From the NCBI RefSeq assembly GCF_047461615.1, contig NZ_JANSHI010000023.1, positions 1 through 27,838 of the forward strand: a DNA stretch of 27,838 nt. Direction: 5' to 3'. The notes beneath the pieces are model-generated. The model was given only the letters and a program-made list of their open reading frames with translations. It searched no databases and had not been told where the DNA came from. Below are positions 14,910 to 23,085 of this stretch, piece by piece (within the stretch, counting starts at the first letter, position 1; each line of letters opens with the position of its first letter). The translations under genes and the position numbers were made by a program. Source of the stretch: Thermostichus sp047461615 (GTDB lineage: Bacteria; Cyanobacteriota; Cyanobacteriia; Thermostichales; Thermostichaceae).

Positions 14910-15965
14910 ATGGAGCCTCCTATTCGCCTCACCCAGTACTCCCATGGTGGCGGCTGCGGCTGCAAGATTGCCCCTGCGCTGCTGCAGCAGATTCTCAAGG
15001 AGCTGCCCCTCCTCTGGTCGGATCCAGCCCTGTTGGTGGGAGCTGAAACCAGCGACGACGCCGCCGTTTACCAACTCAACGACGAGCAGGCCCTCATTCT
15101 AACCACCGACTTTTTCATGCCCATTGTGGACAATCCGGTGGATTTTGGCCGCATCGCTGCCGCCAATGCCCTTTCCGATGTTTACGCGATGGGGGGCACC
15201 CCTATCCTTGCCCTGGCCATCCTGGGCATGCCGGTCAACACCCTGCCCCTGTCGGTCATTCGGGAGATCATGGCCGGGGGGATCCAAGTCTGTCAGGAAG
15301 CGGGGATCCCTCTGGCTGGGGGGCACTCCATCGATTCCCCTGAGCCCATCTTCGGCCTGGTGGTGGCAGGGCTGGCCCACCCGCAGCACATCCGCCGCAA
15401 CGCCACCGCCCAGCCTGGCGACGATCTCATCCTGACCAAGCCGCTGGGGATCGGGGTAATGACCACCGCCCTGAAAAAGGGTCAGCTCAGCACAGCGGGC
15501 TATGCAGAAGTTTTACAAGTGATGACCCAGCTCAACCGCATTGGCCCGCAACTGGCCCGGCGAGCCCAGGTTCACGCCCTAACCGATGTAACGGGGTTTG
15601 GTCTTTTGGGACACTTGCTAGAGGTCTGCCGTGGCTCGGGGGTGAGCGCTGAGTTGGATCTGGCTGCCATTCCCTTTTTACCAGAAGCCCTCTCCTTGGC
15701 TGAGGCTGGGATCTTCCCAGGCGCAGCCCGTCGCAACTGGCAAAGCTATGAGGGAGTAGAGGCCAACTCTCTGCCCGAGTGGCAGCAATTGCTCTTGTCG
15801 GATCCGCAAACCAGCGGCGGCTTGTTGGTGGCTGTAGATCCGAGCCACACGGCGGAGCTATTGCCAGAACTGCAGGAGGCCGGCTACCCCTATGCCCGTC
15901 GCATTGGCCGCTGCCAGGCCGGCAAAGGGATCGCCATCCGGCTTGTCGGCGAGATCCCAAGATGA
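14910..15965 (+). CDS. selD: Selenide, water dikinase SelD (selenophosphate synthetase)
   Basis: SelD makes selenophosphate from selenide and ATP, the selenium donor for selenocysteine or for 2-selenouridine in tRNA. The product has 351 residues from the ATG at 14910. It has the catalytic segment YSHGGGCGCKIAP (Cys 16 and Lys 19 matching the E. coli Cys 17 and Lys 20), the ATP site ETSDDAAVYQL and TTDFFMPIVDNPVDFGRIAA, then GGHSIDSPEPIFGL, TDVTGFGLLGHL and LLLSDPQTSGGLL. It is a Cys form, not a selenoprotein, and is not fused to an oxidoreductase domain. A TTG at 14853 would add 19 residues that lack family features. No selA, selB, selU or tRNA-Sec gene is in the window. Confidence 0.94.
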   Translation: MEPPIRLTQYSHGGGCGCKIAPALLQQILKELPLLWSDPALLVGAETSDDAAVYQLNDEQALILTTDFFMPIVDNPVDFGRIAAANALSDVYAMGGTPILALAILGMPVNTLPLSVIREIMAGGIQVCQEAGIPLAGGHSIDSPEPIFGLVVAGLAHPQHIRRNATAQPGDDLILTKPLGIGVMTTALKKGQLSTAGYAEVLQVMTQLNRIGPQLARRAQVHALTDVTGFGLLGHLLEVCRGSGVSAELDLAAIPFLPEALSLAEAGIFPGAARRNWQSYEGVEANSLPEWQQLLLSDPQTSGGLLVAVDPSHTAELLPELQEAGYPYARRIGRCQAGKGIAIRLVGEIPR

Positions 15966-16034
15966 AGATTTGGTCAAGCAGGGCTGCAAAAGTCGAAGAT
16001 CTCATGTAAGGGGAACGAGATATCTTGGAGGGGT

Positions 16035-16547
16035 ATGAACGAGTCCTCTCCCAACAGCCACAGCCTGGTTCCGTGGGTTGATCCAGAGCAGCTAGTCTGC
16101 AGCCTCGCCAGTGGTCAACTGCTGATGGTGGATCCCCAGCGACACAACGCCTTGATCATCTGCAAAACGTTTCATGCCGAGTTTGCCGGGCCGGGCGCTG
16201 CGGTGGGGGGTCCTTTGGATGTGGAGTCGAGCGGCGTGGTTCCGATTGGGGATGTGGCTCTGTTGCATCCCCGGAGCTACCAAGAGCGGCAGAATGCTTA
16301 TGCCAAGCGGCTGCACTGGATGCGCTGGCTGCAGCAGATTACCGACAACCCTCTGTCGGCCCAGCGGGCACGAACCTTGCTCTTTAGCCTAGAAGAGTTT
16401 TTCTCTGCTGAGGTGGTCAGCCAACTCCCCGATGAGGTTTTGGCGCGGCTGGTAGGGGTGCTGCCCCAGACCATTGCCGCAGCCCGCAGGGAAGTAAGCT
16501 ACCCCACGGCCAAAGCTGCGAGTCTCCGCGCCTCCTTTCCTCGATAA
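16035..16547 (+). CDS. Hypothetical conserved-looking protein
   Basis: The product has 170 residues and GGAGGGG just before its ATG. The first 90 or so include LVCSLASGQLLMVDPQRHNA and a GVVPIGDVALLHPRSYQERQN segment. The second part is helical: WMRWLQQITDNPLSAQRARTLLFSLEEFF, then a short end with LPDEVLARLVGVLPQTIAAARRE. No signal peptide or membrane helix is seen. I do not recognise the family. It follows selD by 69 bases on the same strand and could share its transcript, though nothing in it suggests a selenium role. Confidence 0.7.
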   Translation: MNESSPNSHSLVPWVDPEQLVCSLASGQLLMVDPQRHNALIICKTFHAEFAGPGAAVGGPLDVESSGVVPIGDVALLHPRSYQERQNAYAKRLHWMRWLQQITDNPLSAQRARTLLFSLEEFFSAEVVSQLPDEVLARLVGVLPQTIAAARREVSYPTAKAASLRASFPR

Positions 16548-16598
16548 CCTTGCCCCAGCTATTCCTTGGGCGATTGAGTCTGCCTGGGCTGGTTGGCA

Positions 16599-17522
16599 TC
16601 ACGGCTTGCCGTTGGGATAGAGCCGGTTTAGTCCTTTGCGCGCTTTGGCATGGATGTCCAGGGTGGCATTCATTTTCAGGATTTGCCGGTAAACCTGCTC
16701 AGCCCGAGCAATTTCCCCCTCCTGTTCCAGTTTCTCGGCCAGCCTGAGCAAGTTCTGGGCTGAAGGCTCTGCCAGGGATCTCGCTTGGCCTTCCTGCTCC
16801 TGCAGGCGCTGCAGTTCTTCCAGGCGCTCTAGCACCATCGGTCGCAGCAGCCAAGAGTCATCCAAATCCAAAACTTCCCGGTAGTAGCGCTGGGCCTCTT
16901 TGAAGTTCTTTTGCTCGTCGTAGGCTTCCGCCAGTTGCAGAGCCAGCTCTGCCGTAGGCCGATCCTTAAATTGCCGATGCAGTTGGTTGAGCCGCCGCAG
17001 GAAGGGAGATCCCTGCTGGGGGTTTTGCAGATCCGGAGCGTGTTGAACTGGCAGGTAGTTGGCGTTTTGGGCCAGTTGTTCCCCGGAAGAGACAGCCTCT
17101 GTGGCTTGCCCTCGCAAGGGTACCTGACGGCTGAGGCTTTTGGGATCCAGGGGTGTGGGCTTGGAGAGCTCAATTGGCTGATCCCCAGAAGAGGTGGACG
17201 GACTTGACGGCGGGATCGGCTGCGGCGAGGGAAGGGTCTTGCGAGCCGGCGATTGGGGAGATGGCTGCTTCAGCTCCTCAAGGGTGCGGGGAGACTTTGC
17301 TTTGGGAGTCTCTCTGCGCTCTTGGGCCAATTCTCGATAGAGAGCAGCTAACTGAAGGTAGCCTGCCTCCTCGTAGGCAGTGGCCAACCAAAGGGCATTT
17401 TCAGGGCTGGGATCGGCCCGATAAGCCCGCCGCAACAACTGCAAAGCAGTGCCATAGTTGCGCTCTCGAATAGCTGCCTGCCCCAAGCTGGCTGACTTGG
17501 CCGCCGTGGTATCGCTAGCCAT
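16599..17522 (-). CDS. TPR-repeat protein
   Basis: The product has 307 residues. The N-terminus has TPR-like helices (GQAAIRERNYGTALQLLRRA, then ENALWLATAYEEAGYLQLAALY). A low-complexity Pro/Ser-rich linker follows at about residues 75-160. The C-terminal half has further TPR units (AELALQLAEAYDEQKNFKEA, then NLLRLAEKLEQEGEIARAEQVYRQ). TPR domains hold protein partners; none can be named. No signal peptide or membrane helix is seen. GGGAGG near 17533-17538 is 10 bases before the ATG. The gene is divergent from the unknown gene at 17739 across a 216-base gap. Confidence 0.8.
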   Translation of the reverse strand: MASDTTAAKSASLGQAAIRERNYGTALQLLRRAYRADPSPENALWLATAYEEAGYLQLAALYRELAQERRETPKAKSPRTLEELKQPSPQSPARKTLPSPQPIPPSSPSTSSGDQPIELSKPTPLDPKSLSRQVPLRGQATEAVSSGEQLAQNANYLPVQHAPDLQNPQQGSPFLRRLNQLHRQFKDRPTAELALQLAEAYDEQKNFKEAQRYYREVLDLDDSWLLRPMVLERLEELQRLQEQEGQARSLAEPSAQNLLRLAEKLEQEGEIARAEQVYRQILKMNATLDIHAKARKGLNRLYPNGKP

Positions 17523-17614
17523 ACTTGCTGTGCCTCCCTGGGTGCTGCTGGTAGATTCCTAGCCTAAGCATACCTTTGCCGAGCCAGACGTTAACTGCTA
17601 GGAAAGACTTCTCC

Positions 17615-17639
17615 TATTGGCAAGCATTTCTAGCCAATA
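17615..17639. promoter_or_regulatory. Interrupted inverted repeat in a divergent promoter region
   Basis: TATTGGC, 11 bases, then GCCAATA form a perfect 7-base dyad about 95-125 bases from each of the two divergent genes. The form (T-N11-A inside a longer dyad) resembles LysR-type operators, but the window has no LysR-type gene. It is a candidate operator only. Confidence 0.3.
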
Positions 17640-17738
17640 TCGACTGGCTTAAATGTGGGTAAGAAGATCTGGATGTAGGGCGTACCTTCAAGCTAGCCTG
17701 GAGTTGGGGCTCTAGAAGCAACAGATTCCGGCGCCAAG

Positions 17739-18326
17739 ATGATTCAAGACTTTCGAGAGCGGTACCCCATGGGCAGCTTGCTCACCGATCTGTTGCGCGT
17801 GGAAGAAGGGATCTACATCGTCAAAGCCCAGGTAGTGGTGAACAACACCGTTTTGGGCAGTGGCATGGCCGGCTCAAACACCATCGAAGACGCTGAAGAT
17901 GCTGCCTTGAAGCGGGCTCTTCAGCATGCAGGATTTGGTCGCCCTACCTCCTCTTTAAGTTTAGGCCTAGACGCTGCCCCTGCCAGGGCTTCTTATCTGT
18001 CCTCTCCCAGTTGGCCAACTCCTAACTTGGGCAATGGACAGTCCCAGTCTTCCTCTACCCCTCCAACCCCTGAAGCAGCAGGGATCTCAGCCCGATCCCA
18101 GGCCCTTAAAGAAGCGGAGACTCAAAGCGACGACCTTTCGGATCTCATTGCGCAAACGGACGTGGAAATGCAGCGCATTGGCTGGGGCCGCAAGGAGGGC
18201 CAAGAGTTTTTGGAACGTCGCTTCCAGAAAAAATCTCGCCACCAGTTGACTGAAACTGAGTTGCGGGAGTTCTTGCGCTACCTCAAACAGCAGCCCTCCC
18301 GCCTAGGCAGTGAGCCCCGCTTCTAA
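17739..18326 (+). CDS. Conserved cyanobacterial protein of unknown function
   Basis: The product has 195 residues in three parts. The N-terminal 65 (MIQDFRERYPMGSLLTDLL, VVVNNTVLGSGMAGSNTIED, AEDAALKRALQHAGF) look like a short mixed alpha/beta fold of the kind seen in Rad52-like single-strand annealing proteins, where an AED-x-A-x-xRAL helix follows the sheet; this likeness is weak and from memory. The middle 70 residues are Ser/Pro-rich and probably disordered. The C-terminal 60 (DVEMQRIGWGRKEGQEFLERRFQ, then LTETELREFLRYLKQQ) form a small helical domain. The ends are tidy and the gene looks intact. Weak ribosome binding site. It converges on the PilP-like gene with 23 bases between them. 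Confidence 0.72.
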   Translation: MIQDFRERYPMGSLLTDLLRVEEGIYIVKAQVVVNNTVLGSGMAGSNTIEDAEDAALKRALQHAGFGRPTSSLSLGLDAAPARASYLSSPSWPTPNLGNGQSQSSSTPPTPEAAGISARSQALKEAETQSDDLSDLIAQTDVEMQRIGWGRKEGQEFLERRFQKKSRHQLTETELREFLRYLKQQPSRLGSEPRF

Positions 18327-18349
18327 GTTTTGCCACCAGGGCTGACAGG

Positions 18350-19177
18350 CTACGGCGCCCCCACAATCACTGTGGTATTCTGCATCGTTTTGACCACCGT
18401 CTCCCCCCCTTCCGAGAGCACAACCTGCCGCTCTGGCACCGATACCTTGGCTACCTGGGCAGTTTGGTAGTTTTGCCCAGCCTGCACAACTGCGGGAAGG
18501 GTGCCAGGGGCAGAAATGAGGGCAAAGGACTCACCGCCAATTTGGATAACCCCAGAAACCTGCACGCTGCGGGCAAAAGCAGCCGGATCTGGCGTGGGTG
18601 TGGGGAGCGGCGTAGCCACGCCTACAGGCACTTCGCTCCCCAGGGGAGGCAGTTCTGGAAGGGGCGGCAGATCTAGGGGTGGTAGAGGGGGCTCGGGAGC
18701 GCGCACGTTCTGGGGCACAAAGGGATCCGCCCGTCCCGCCCTACTCAGAGCCCGCTGGGTTTCCTGCTCCCGATCCACAGGTGGGATCAGGATGGAGGCA
18801 GGTTGGGTTGGCAAGGGCCGAGGCTGGTCGGGAGCAGTCTGGCCAAAGCCTTCGGGCAGAGCCGCCGTCTGTTGCCGGGCAAGAGCCCGCAGCTGGCTAG
18901 CTCCACGGGCCAGGGTAGCATTCATGTCCTGTTCCCAACGGCCTGAGGGGTTGAGCTGCATGATCACGGGGTTGCTGTTGCCGCGAAACTCTACCCAGAC
19001 TTCCGCTTCCGTGTTGCTGAGCCGGCGGGAGCGGAGGATGCGGGATCCCGGCGGCAAAAGCGGCTGCAGGGCCAGCTCGGCGTCCCGAACTGCCTGGGCG
19101 TTGGCCAAAGCGGGAGCCAGAGACATGCCTCCTGCCAACCCCAGCAGGATCCCAAGCAAAAGCAGTGGGCGAACCAT
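18350..19177 (-). CDS. Secreted Pro-rich protein with a PilP-like C-terminus
   Basis: The product has 275 residues. A signal peptide is clear (MVRPLLLLGILLGLAGGMSL, then APALANAQA). The mature part starts with a domain of about 70 residues (LQPLLPPGSRILRSRRLSN, EVWVEFRGNSNPVIMQLNP). A Pro-rich linker follows, with RADPFVPQNV inside it and PPLPPLDLPPLPELPPLGS after. The last 70 residues (SVQVSGVIQIGGESFALI to PERQVVLSEGG) have the beta pattern of PilP-type pilus lipoproteins, where a RxDPF segment also precedes a small beta domain. There is no lipobox. A role in the envelope or in type IV pili is an inference. A fairly AT-rich 170-base gap separates it from the divergent HEAT-repeat gene. Confidence 0.72.
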   Translation of the reverse strand: MVRPLLLLGILLGLAGGMSLAPALANAQAVRDAELALQPLLPPGSRILRSRRLSNTEAEVWVEFRGNSNPVIMQLNPSGRWEQDMNATLARGASQLRALARQQTAALPEGFGQTAPDQPRPLPTQPASILIPPVDREQETQRALSRAGRADPFVPQNVRAPEPPLPPLDLPPLPELPPLGSEVPVGVATPLPTPTPDPAAFARSVQVSGVIQIGGESFALISAPGTLPAVVQAGQNYQTAQVAKVSVPERQVVLSEGGETVVKTMQNTTVIVGAP

Positions 19178-19346
19178 AAAAACCCCTGGGAAAGCGTCTC
19201 TGGACTAAAATATCCAAAATCCTCGCAATGGGGCTAACCTCGAGCTGCCTTTTTGTCAAGCCTCTCCCGACAAAACGGCGATCCCTGCCCCAAGGCAGCA
19301 AAGTTTGCCATAATTAAAACTTGTAAACATTCTGGCTCTCCCCACT

Positions 19347-20057
19347 TTGGATCCCGCCAACCCTAGCCAATTACAGGAGATTGCCGAGCGGCTGCGCAGC
19401 CCACGACCAGCGGATCGGATGCTGGCCTTGGCGCAGTTGCGGGACGTGCCAGCAGAGCAGGCGGTGCCGCTGATTCTGCAGGTCGTTGACGATGAAAACC
19501 TGCAAGTGCGCTCTTTTGCCGTCTTTGCGCTCGGGGTCAAGCAAACTGACGCCTGTCTGCCTAAGTTGGTGGAGATCCTCACCCAGGACCCGGACTACAG
19601 CATTCGCGCCAATGCAGCAGGCGCTCTGGGATACCTAGAAGACCCCCGGGCTTTCGAGGCGCTGGTGCGTGCCTTCTACGAAGATGTGGAGTGGCTGGTG
19701 CGCTTTAGTGCTGCCGTAGCGTTGGGCAACCTGAAGGATCCCCGAGCTTACGACGTACTGCTGCGGGCGTTGGAGGGGCCGGAAGAGTTGCTCCAGCAGG
19801 CGGCCATCGCTGCCTTGGGGGAACTGGGAGATCTGCGGGCGCTGGATCACCTCTTGCGCTTTGCCCAATCGGAAGATTGGCTGGTGCGGCAGCGGCTGGC
19901 CCAGGCCTTGGGAAATCTGCCCTCGCCTAAGAGCGTTTCCGCCCTCAACTATCTGGCCAAGGATCCTAACGATAGCGTTGCCGCAACCGCTCTGGATTCC
20001 CTGCGACGGCTGCGCCAAAGGGGCTTCCTAGAAGCAGGATCCCCACCAGCGGATTAG
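19347..20057 (+). CDS. HEAT-repeat protein of the NblB / phycobilin lyase-like group
   Basis: The product has 236 residues from TTG. Nearly all of it is HEAT or PBS-lyase repeats of about 31 residues: NLQVRSFAVFALG, YSIRANAAGALGYLEDPRAFE, EWLVRFSAAVALGNLKDPRAYD, LLQQAAIAALGELGDLRALD, DWLVRQRLAQALGNLPSP. Proteins of this size and type include NblB, needed for phycobilisome breakdown under nutrient stress, and the phycobilin lyase subunits. I cannot tell which from sequence alone, so no symbol is given. No nblA or phycobiliprotein gene is nearby. An AT-rich stretch (ATAATTAAAACTTGTAAAC) at 19310-19328 may hold the promoter. Confidence 0.83.
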   Translation: MDPANPSQLQEIAERLRSPRPADRMLALAQLRDVPAEQAVPLILQVVDDENLQVRSFAVFALGVKQTDACLPKLVEILTQDPDYSIRANAAGALGYLEDPRAFEALVRAFYEDVEWLVRFSAAVALGNLKDPRAYDVLLRALEGPEELLQQAAIAALGELGDLRALDHLLRFAQSEDWLVRQRLAQALGNLPSPKSVSALNYLAKDPNDSVAATALDSLRRLRQRGFLEAGSPPAD

Positions 20058-20145
20058 AAGCAAGCTAAGCTGAAGATCGGGGTTCAGCTTGCTGGAGGGC
20101 TCCTTTGAGGAGGAGGCAAGCTTTTCTGTTCTTATCCCCTGCTCT

Positions 20146-21249
20146 ATGGTGGCTACCAAACCCCATCCTGAGACAGCCGGACTTCCCTCTCGGCCCCGCA
20201 TCGTGGCGGCTCTTTCTGGGGGGGTAGACAGCTCCACAGTGGCAGCTCTCCTCCACGAACAGGGCTACGCCGTGGAGGGGGTTACTTTGTGGCTGATGCG
20301 GGGGAAAGGCCAGTGCTGCACCGACGGCCTGGTGGATGCTGCTGCTGTTTGTGAGCAACTGGGGATCCCGCACCACATCGTGGATAGCCGCGAGTTGTTC
20401 CAAACCCACATTGTCGAGTACCTGCTAGCCGGCTATGCGGACGGGATCACACCGCTGCCCTGCTCCCGCTGCAACAGGCTGGTCAAGTTCGGTCCCTTGC
20501 TGGCCTACGCCCAGGAGCAGTTGGGCATCTCGCAGATTGCCACTGGCCACTACGCGCGGGTACGTTTCAACGCCGAGCTAGGGCGCTACCAACTGCTGCG
20601 GGCTGTGGATCGCCAAAAGGATCAGTCTTATTTTCTCTACGACCTCAGCCAGGAGCACTTGGCCCACAGCCTCTTCCCGTTGGGCGAGTACACCAAAGCC
20701 CAGACCCGCCAGATGGCTAGGCGCTACGGCCTGGCCACCGCCAACAAGCCAGAGAGCCAGGATCTTTGCCTAATTGAAACCTACGGCTCGATGCGCAACT
20801 TCCTGGATCAGCACTTGGGGGAAAGGCCAGGGGAAATTGTCGATACTCAGGGGCGGGTCCTGGGGTACCACCAGGGCATTCACCACTACACCATTGGCCA
20901 GCGCAAGGGCTTAGGCATTGCTGCCCCTCGTCCGCTCTATGTGGTGCGCATCGATGCAGCCATGAACCGCGTGGTGGTGGGAGAGCGGGAAGAAGCCACC
21001 CAAGCAGAAGCCTGGGTGCGGCAGGTCAACTGGGTGTCGATCCCAGCGCCATCAGAGCCCTTGGAGGTAGAAGTGCAGGTGCGCTACCGTACCCCTGCCG
21101 TGCCAGCTACCTTGATCCCGGAATCGCCGGAACGCGTGAAGTTGCAATTTGCCGAGCCCCAGTTTGGCGTCACCCCCGGCCAGGCCGCCGTTTGGTACCA
21201 GGGGGATCTGCTGCTGGGAGGTGGCATCCTCGAGCGCCCTCTTTCCTAG
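20146..21249 (+). CDS. mnmA: tRNA-specific 2-thiouridylase MnmA
   Basis: MnmA puts sulfur on the wobble uridine 34 of tRNA-Lys, -Glu and -Gln. The product has 367 residues from the ATG at 20146. The PP-loop ATP site SGGVDSS is at residues 24-30, followed by VTLWLMRGKGQCCTDG, the first catalytic cysteine region LPCSRCNRLVKFG, GHYARV, QSYFLYDLSQEHL, and the second cysteine in KPESQDLCLIE. The C-terminal domain includes GQRKGLGIAAPRPLYV. A TTG at 20089 would extend the frame by 19 residues and GAGGAGGAGG lies between the two, but no in-frame start follows that site at normal spacing; I keep the ATG with moderate certainty. Confidence 0.94.
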   Translation: MVATKPHPETAGLPSRPRIVAALSGGVDSSTVAALLHEQGYAVEGVTLWLMRGKGQCCTDGLVDAAAVCEQLGIPHHIVDSRELFQTHIVEYLLAGYADGITPLPCSRCNRLVKFGPLLAYAQEQLGISQIATGHYARVRFNAELGRYQLLRAVDRQKDQSYFLYDLSQEHLAHSLFPLGEYTKAQTRQMARRYGLATANKPESQDLCLIETYGSMRNFLDQHLGERPGEIVDTQGRVLGYHQGIHHYTIGQRKGLGIAAPRPLYVVRIDAAMNRVVVGEREEATQAEAWVRQVNWVSIPAPSEPLEVEVQVRYRTPAVPATLIPESPERVKLQFAEPQFGVTPGQAAVWYQGDLLLGGGILERPLS

Positions 21250-21342
21250 CTGGAAGTTTGCCAGAACGCAGCGGCAGGACCTCAAGCTGGCGGGATAGGG
21301 GCAGCCGCGGCTAGAGTCAATCGGTTGTGGCTGTTGAGGTCC

Positions 21343-22869
21343 ATGCGCTTGGCTTTCTACCTGCGCTTGCTGCTGTTGTTGGCGCTGCTGGCCCTGTTTA
21401 CAGGCCTAATTGTGTGGCTGATTCAGTCCTTTCTCGAGCTCTACTACGCCACCCGCTACCACCCCCTTTTAGGGGGTCTGTTAGTTGGAGTGCTGACGCT
21501 GCTGCTAGTGGTGTTTTTGGCCGCCTCGGTCTATTACTTGTTTCTCTTTGGCCGAGCTTCCTCCCCTCCAACCCAGCGCCTTCCTCAGCTAGCCCCCCCG
21601 ACAACCCCCGCCGAAAAGTGGGAGGCAGCCCGGCGCAACCTGGCCCAACTGGAGGCTCAAGTAGCCCAGATTCAGGATCAGGTGGCCCGAGCAGCGCTGG
21701 CAGAACGGTCAGCCCGCTTAGCCCAGCAGTTGGCCCAGCCTCAACTGAAGGTGGTGGTTTTCGGCACAGGCTCGGCGGGCAAAACCTCGCTGGTGAACGC
21801 TCTCCTGGGGCGGCCAGTGGGAGCAGTGGGGGCCACCCTGGGCACCACGCAAGCCGTGGCCGTCTACGACTGGAACCTGCCCGGCATCCTCCACCCCGTG
21901 AAGATCGTGGACTGTCCAGGCATTTTGGAAATTGGGCCGGCAGGAGCCATGCGGGAAGAAGAGGCCCAGGCTCAGGCCCAGGCTGCCGAGCTGTTACTGG
22001 TAGTGGTGGACGGGGATCTGCGCCAGTCGGAGCTGGAGCCCCTGCGCCGCCTTCTGACCTTGGGCAAACGGGCCCTCCTGGTGCTCAACAAAATTGACCT
22101 CTACACTCCCGAGGAACAGCAGCTTCTGCTCCAGCGGCTGCGGGAACGGGTTTACCCCCTTATCCAACCGGAAGACGTGCTGCCAGCTGCTGCAAACCCG
22201 GCCCCCGTGCGCCTGGGATCCCAAACCTGGCAGCCGCAACCCGAGGTGGCGGCAGTGCGGGATCGGGTGCAGGCGGTGCTCTATGCCGAGGGGAGATCCC
22301 TGGCCTTGGACAATGCCCTCCTGCAATCCCAGCAGTTGGGCGAGGAGGCCAAGCGCATTCTCCAGGCGCAGTTGCGTCGCCAGGCGGAGGAAGTGGTCGA
22401 TCGCTTTCAGTGGATTGTAACCGGTGTGGTCTTTGCCAACCCCATCCCAGCGCTGGATCTCCTGGCCATTGCCGCCATCAACGCCCAGATGGTGGTGGAG
22501 CTGGGATCCCTCTACGGCTGCAAGATGAACCTACAGCAGGGGCGGGAGCTGGCTTTGTCCTTGGCTAAGACCTTGGCTGGCTTGGGTCTGGTGGAAGGGG
22601 CAATCCAACTGACCACCGGGATCCTAGCTACAGTGGCTGAGGTCAGCGTTGTTGGCTTTTGGCTGACAGCACCCATCCAGGCAGCCAGCGCTGGCTATCT
22701 CACCCGCATTGCCGGCAAAAGCTTTATCGAGTACTTCCAGCGCAACCAGAGTTGGGGAGAGGGAGGCATGCAGGCGGTGGTCAAGGCCCAGGTGGAGAGC
22801 GCCCAAAAATCCGGCTGGCTCAGGGAGTTTGTCCGCCAGGCCTGGGAACGGGTTTTCCGCTTTCGCTAG
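21343..22869 (+). CDS. Membrane-anchored GTPase with C-terminal DUF697 domain
   Basis: The product has 508 residues. Two N-terminal membrane helices (residues about 6-28 and 44-68) are followed by an Ala/Gln-rich coiled coil at about 92-132 (AEKWEAARRNLAQLEAQVAQ). The GTPase domain has G1 GTGSAGKTS at 141-149, G3 DCPG at 190-193 and G4 NKID at 249-252. A long helical part follows. The end is DUF697-like, with hydrophobic stretches (WIVTGVVFANPIPALDLLAI, SVVGFWLTAPIQAASAGYLT). It belongs to the Era/dynamin-like GTPases common in cyanobacteria, whose role is unclear; membrane remodelling or envelope stress has been proposed for relatives. A TTG at 21325 would add 6 residues. No close neighbour shares its transcript for certain. 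Confidence 0.85.
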   Translation: MRLAFYLRLLLLLALLALFTGLIVWLIQSFLELYYATRYHPLLGGLLVGVLTLLLVVFLAASVYYLFLFGRASSPPTQRLPQLAPPTTPAEKWEAARRNLAQLEAQVAQIQDQVARAALAERSARLAQQLAQPQLKVVVFGTGSAGKTSLVNALLGRPVGAVGATLGTTQAVAVYDWNLPGILHPVKIVDCPGILEIGPAGAMREEEAQAQAQAAELLLVVVDGDLRQSELEPLRRLLTLGKRALLVLNKIDLYTPEEQQLLLQRLRERVYPLIQPEDVLPAAANPAPVRLGSQTWQPQPEVAAVRDRVQAVLYAEGRSLALDNALLQSQQLGEEAKRILQAQLRRQAEEVVDRFQWIVTGVVFANPIPALDLLAIAAINAQMVVELGSLYGCKMNLQQGRELALSLAKTLAGLGLVEGAIQLTTGILATVAEVSVVGFWLTAPIQAASAGYLTRIAGKSFIEYFQRNQSWGEGGMQAVVKAQVESAQKSGWLREFVRQAWERVFRFR

Positions 22870-22914
22870 GAACCGCTCTGAAAGACTTACACAACCCCAG
22901 GCAAAAGCAGACTT

Positions 22915-23085
22915 TCACTCGGCGTTGAGGCTTCCTTCCTGCTTCCACGACCCGTAGCTAGTAGTAGAGTTCACCTCTACTACCCCGCCAGAGGGATCTC
23001 CACAGGCGCGACTTCCCCGCAAGCTGCAGGTAGTTGCTCCTTGCCCCCATAAGGCACACCGGCTAAAGACGGAGCCAACTTTAGC
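22915..23085 (-). pseudogene. 3' remnant of a tnpB gene (IS200/IS605-type element)
   Basis: On the minus strand an open stretch of 56 codons ends at TGA 22915-22917. It reads ...CSLRGSRACGDPSGGVVEV, then NSTTSYGSWKQEGSLNAE. The ACGDPSGG...STSY-S-KQE ending is the familiar C-terminus of cyanobacterial IS200/IS605 TnpB proteins (family knowledge). Upstream in the same frame stops appear at once (TAG at 23086-23088 and others), and no zinc-ribbon or RuvC motifs are found, so only the tail survives. No tnpA and no intact element ends were seen. A 9-bp hairpin lies inside the remnant. Confidence 0.72.
22961..22983. repeat. Perfect 9-bp hairpin GTAGTAGAG-TTCAC-CTCTACTAC
   Basis: Two 9-base arms (22961-22969 and 22975-22983) surround a 5-base loop. 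It lies 91 bases after the stop of the GTPase gene but inside the tnpB tail, and is not followed by a T run. It may be a by-product of the coding repeat VVEV...STT, a relic of the element's structured 3' region, or part of a terminator. Confidence 0.5.

Noticed and set aside
21325..21342. The TTG at 21325 as the GTPase start
   Set aside because: The ATG at 21343 gives a usual N-terminus before the first membrane helix; the six extra residues add nothing recognisable, though the choice is not certain.
21327..22097. A 256-codon open frame inside the GTPase gene
   Set aside because: It is out of frame with clear GTPase motifs and reads as Gly/Pro/Ser-rich low complexity, typical of a shadow frame.
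22961..22983. The 9-bp hairpin as a normal terminator of the GTPase gene
   Set aside because: It lacks a T run on the plus strand, lies 91 bases after the stop, and sits inside the tnpB remnant.
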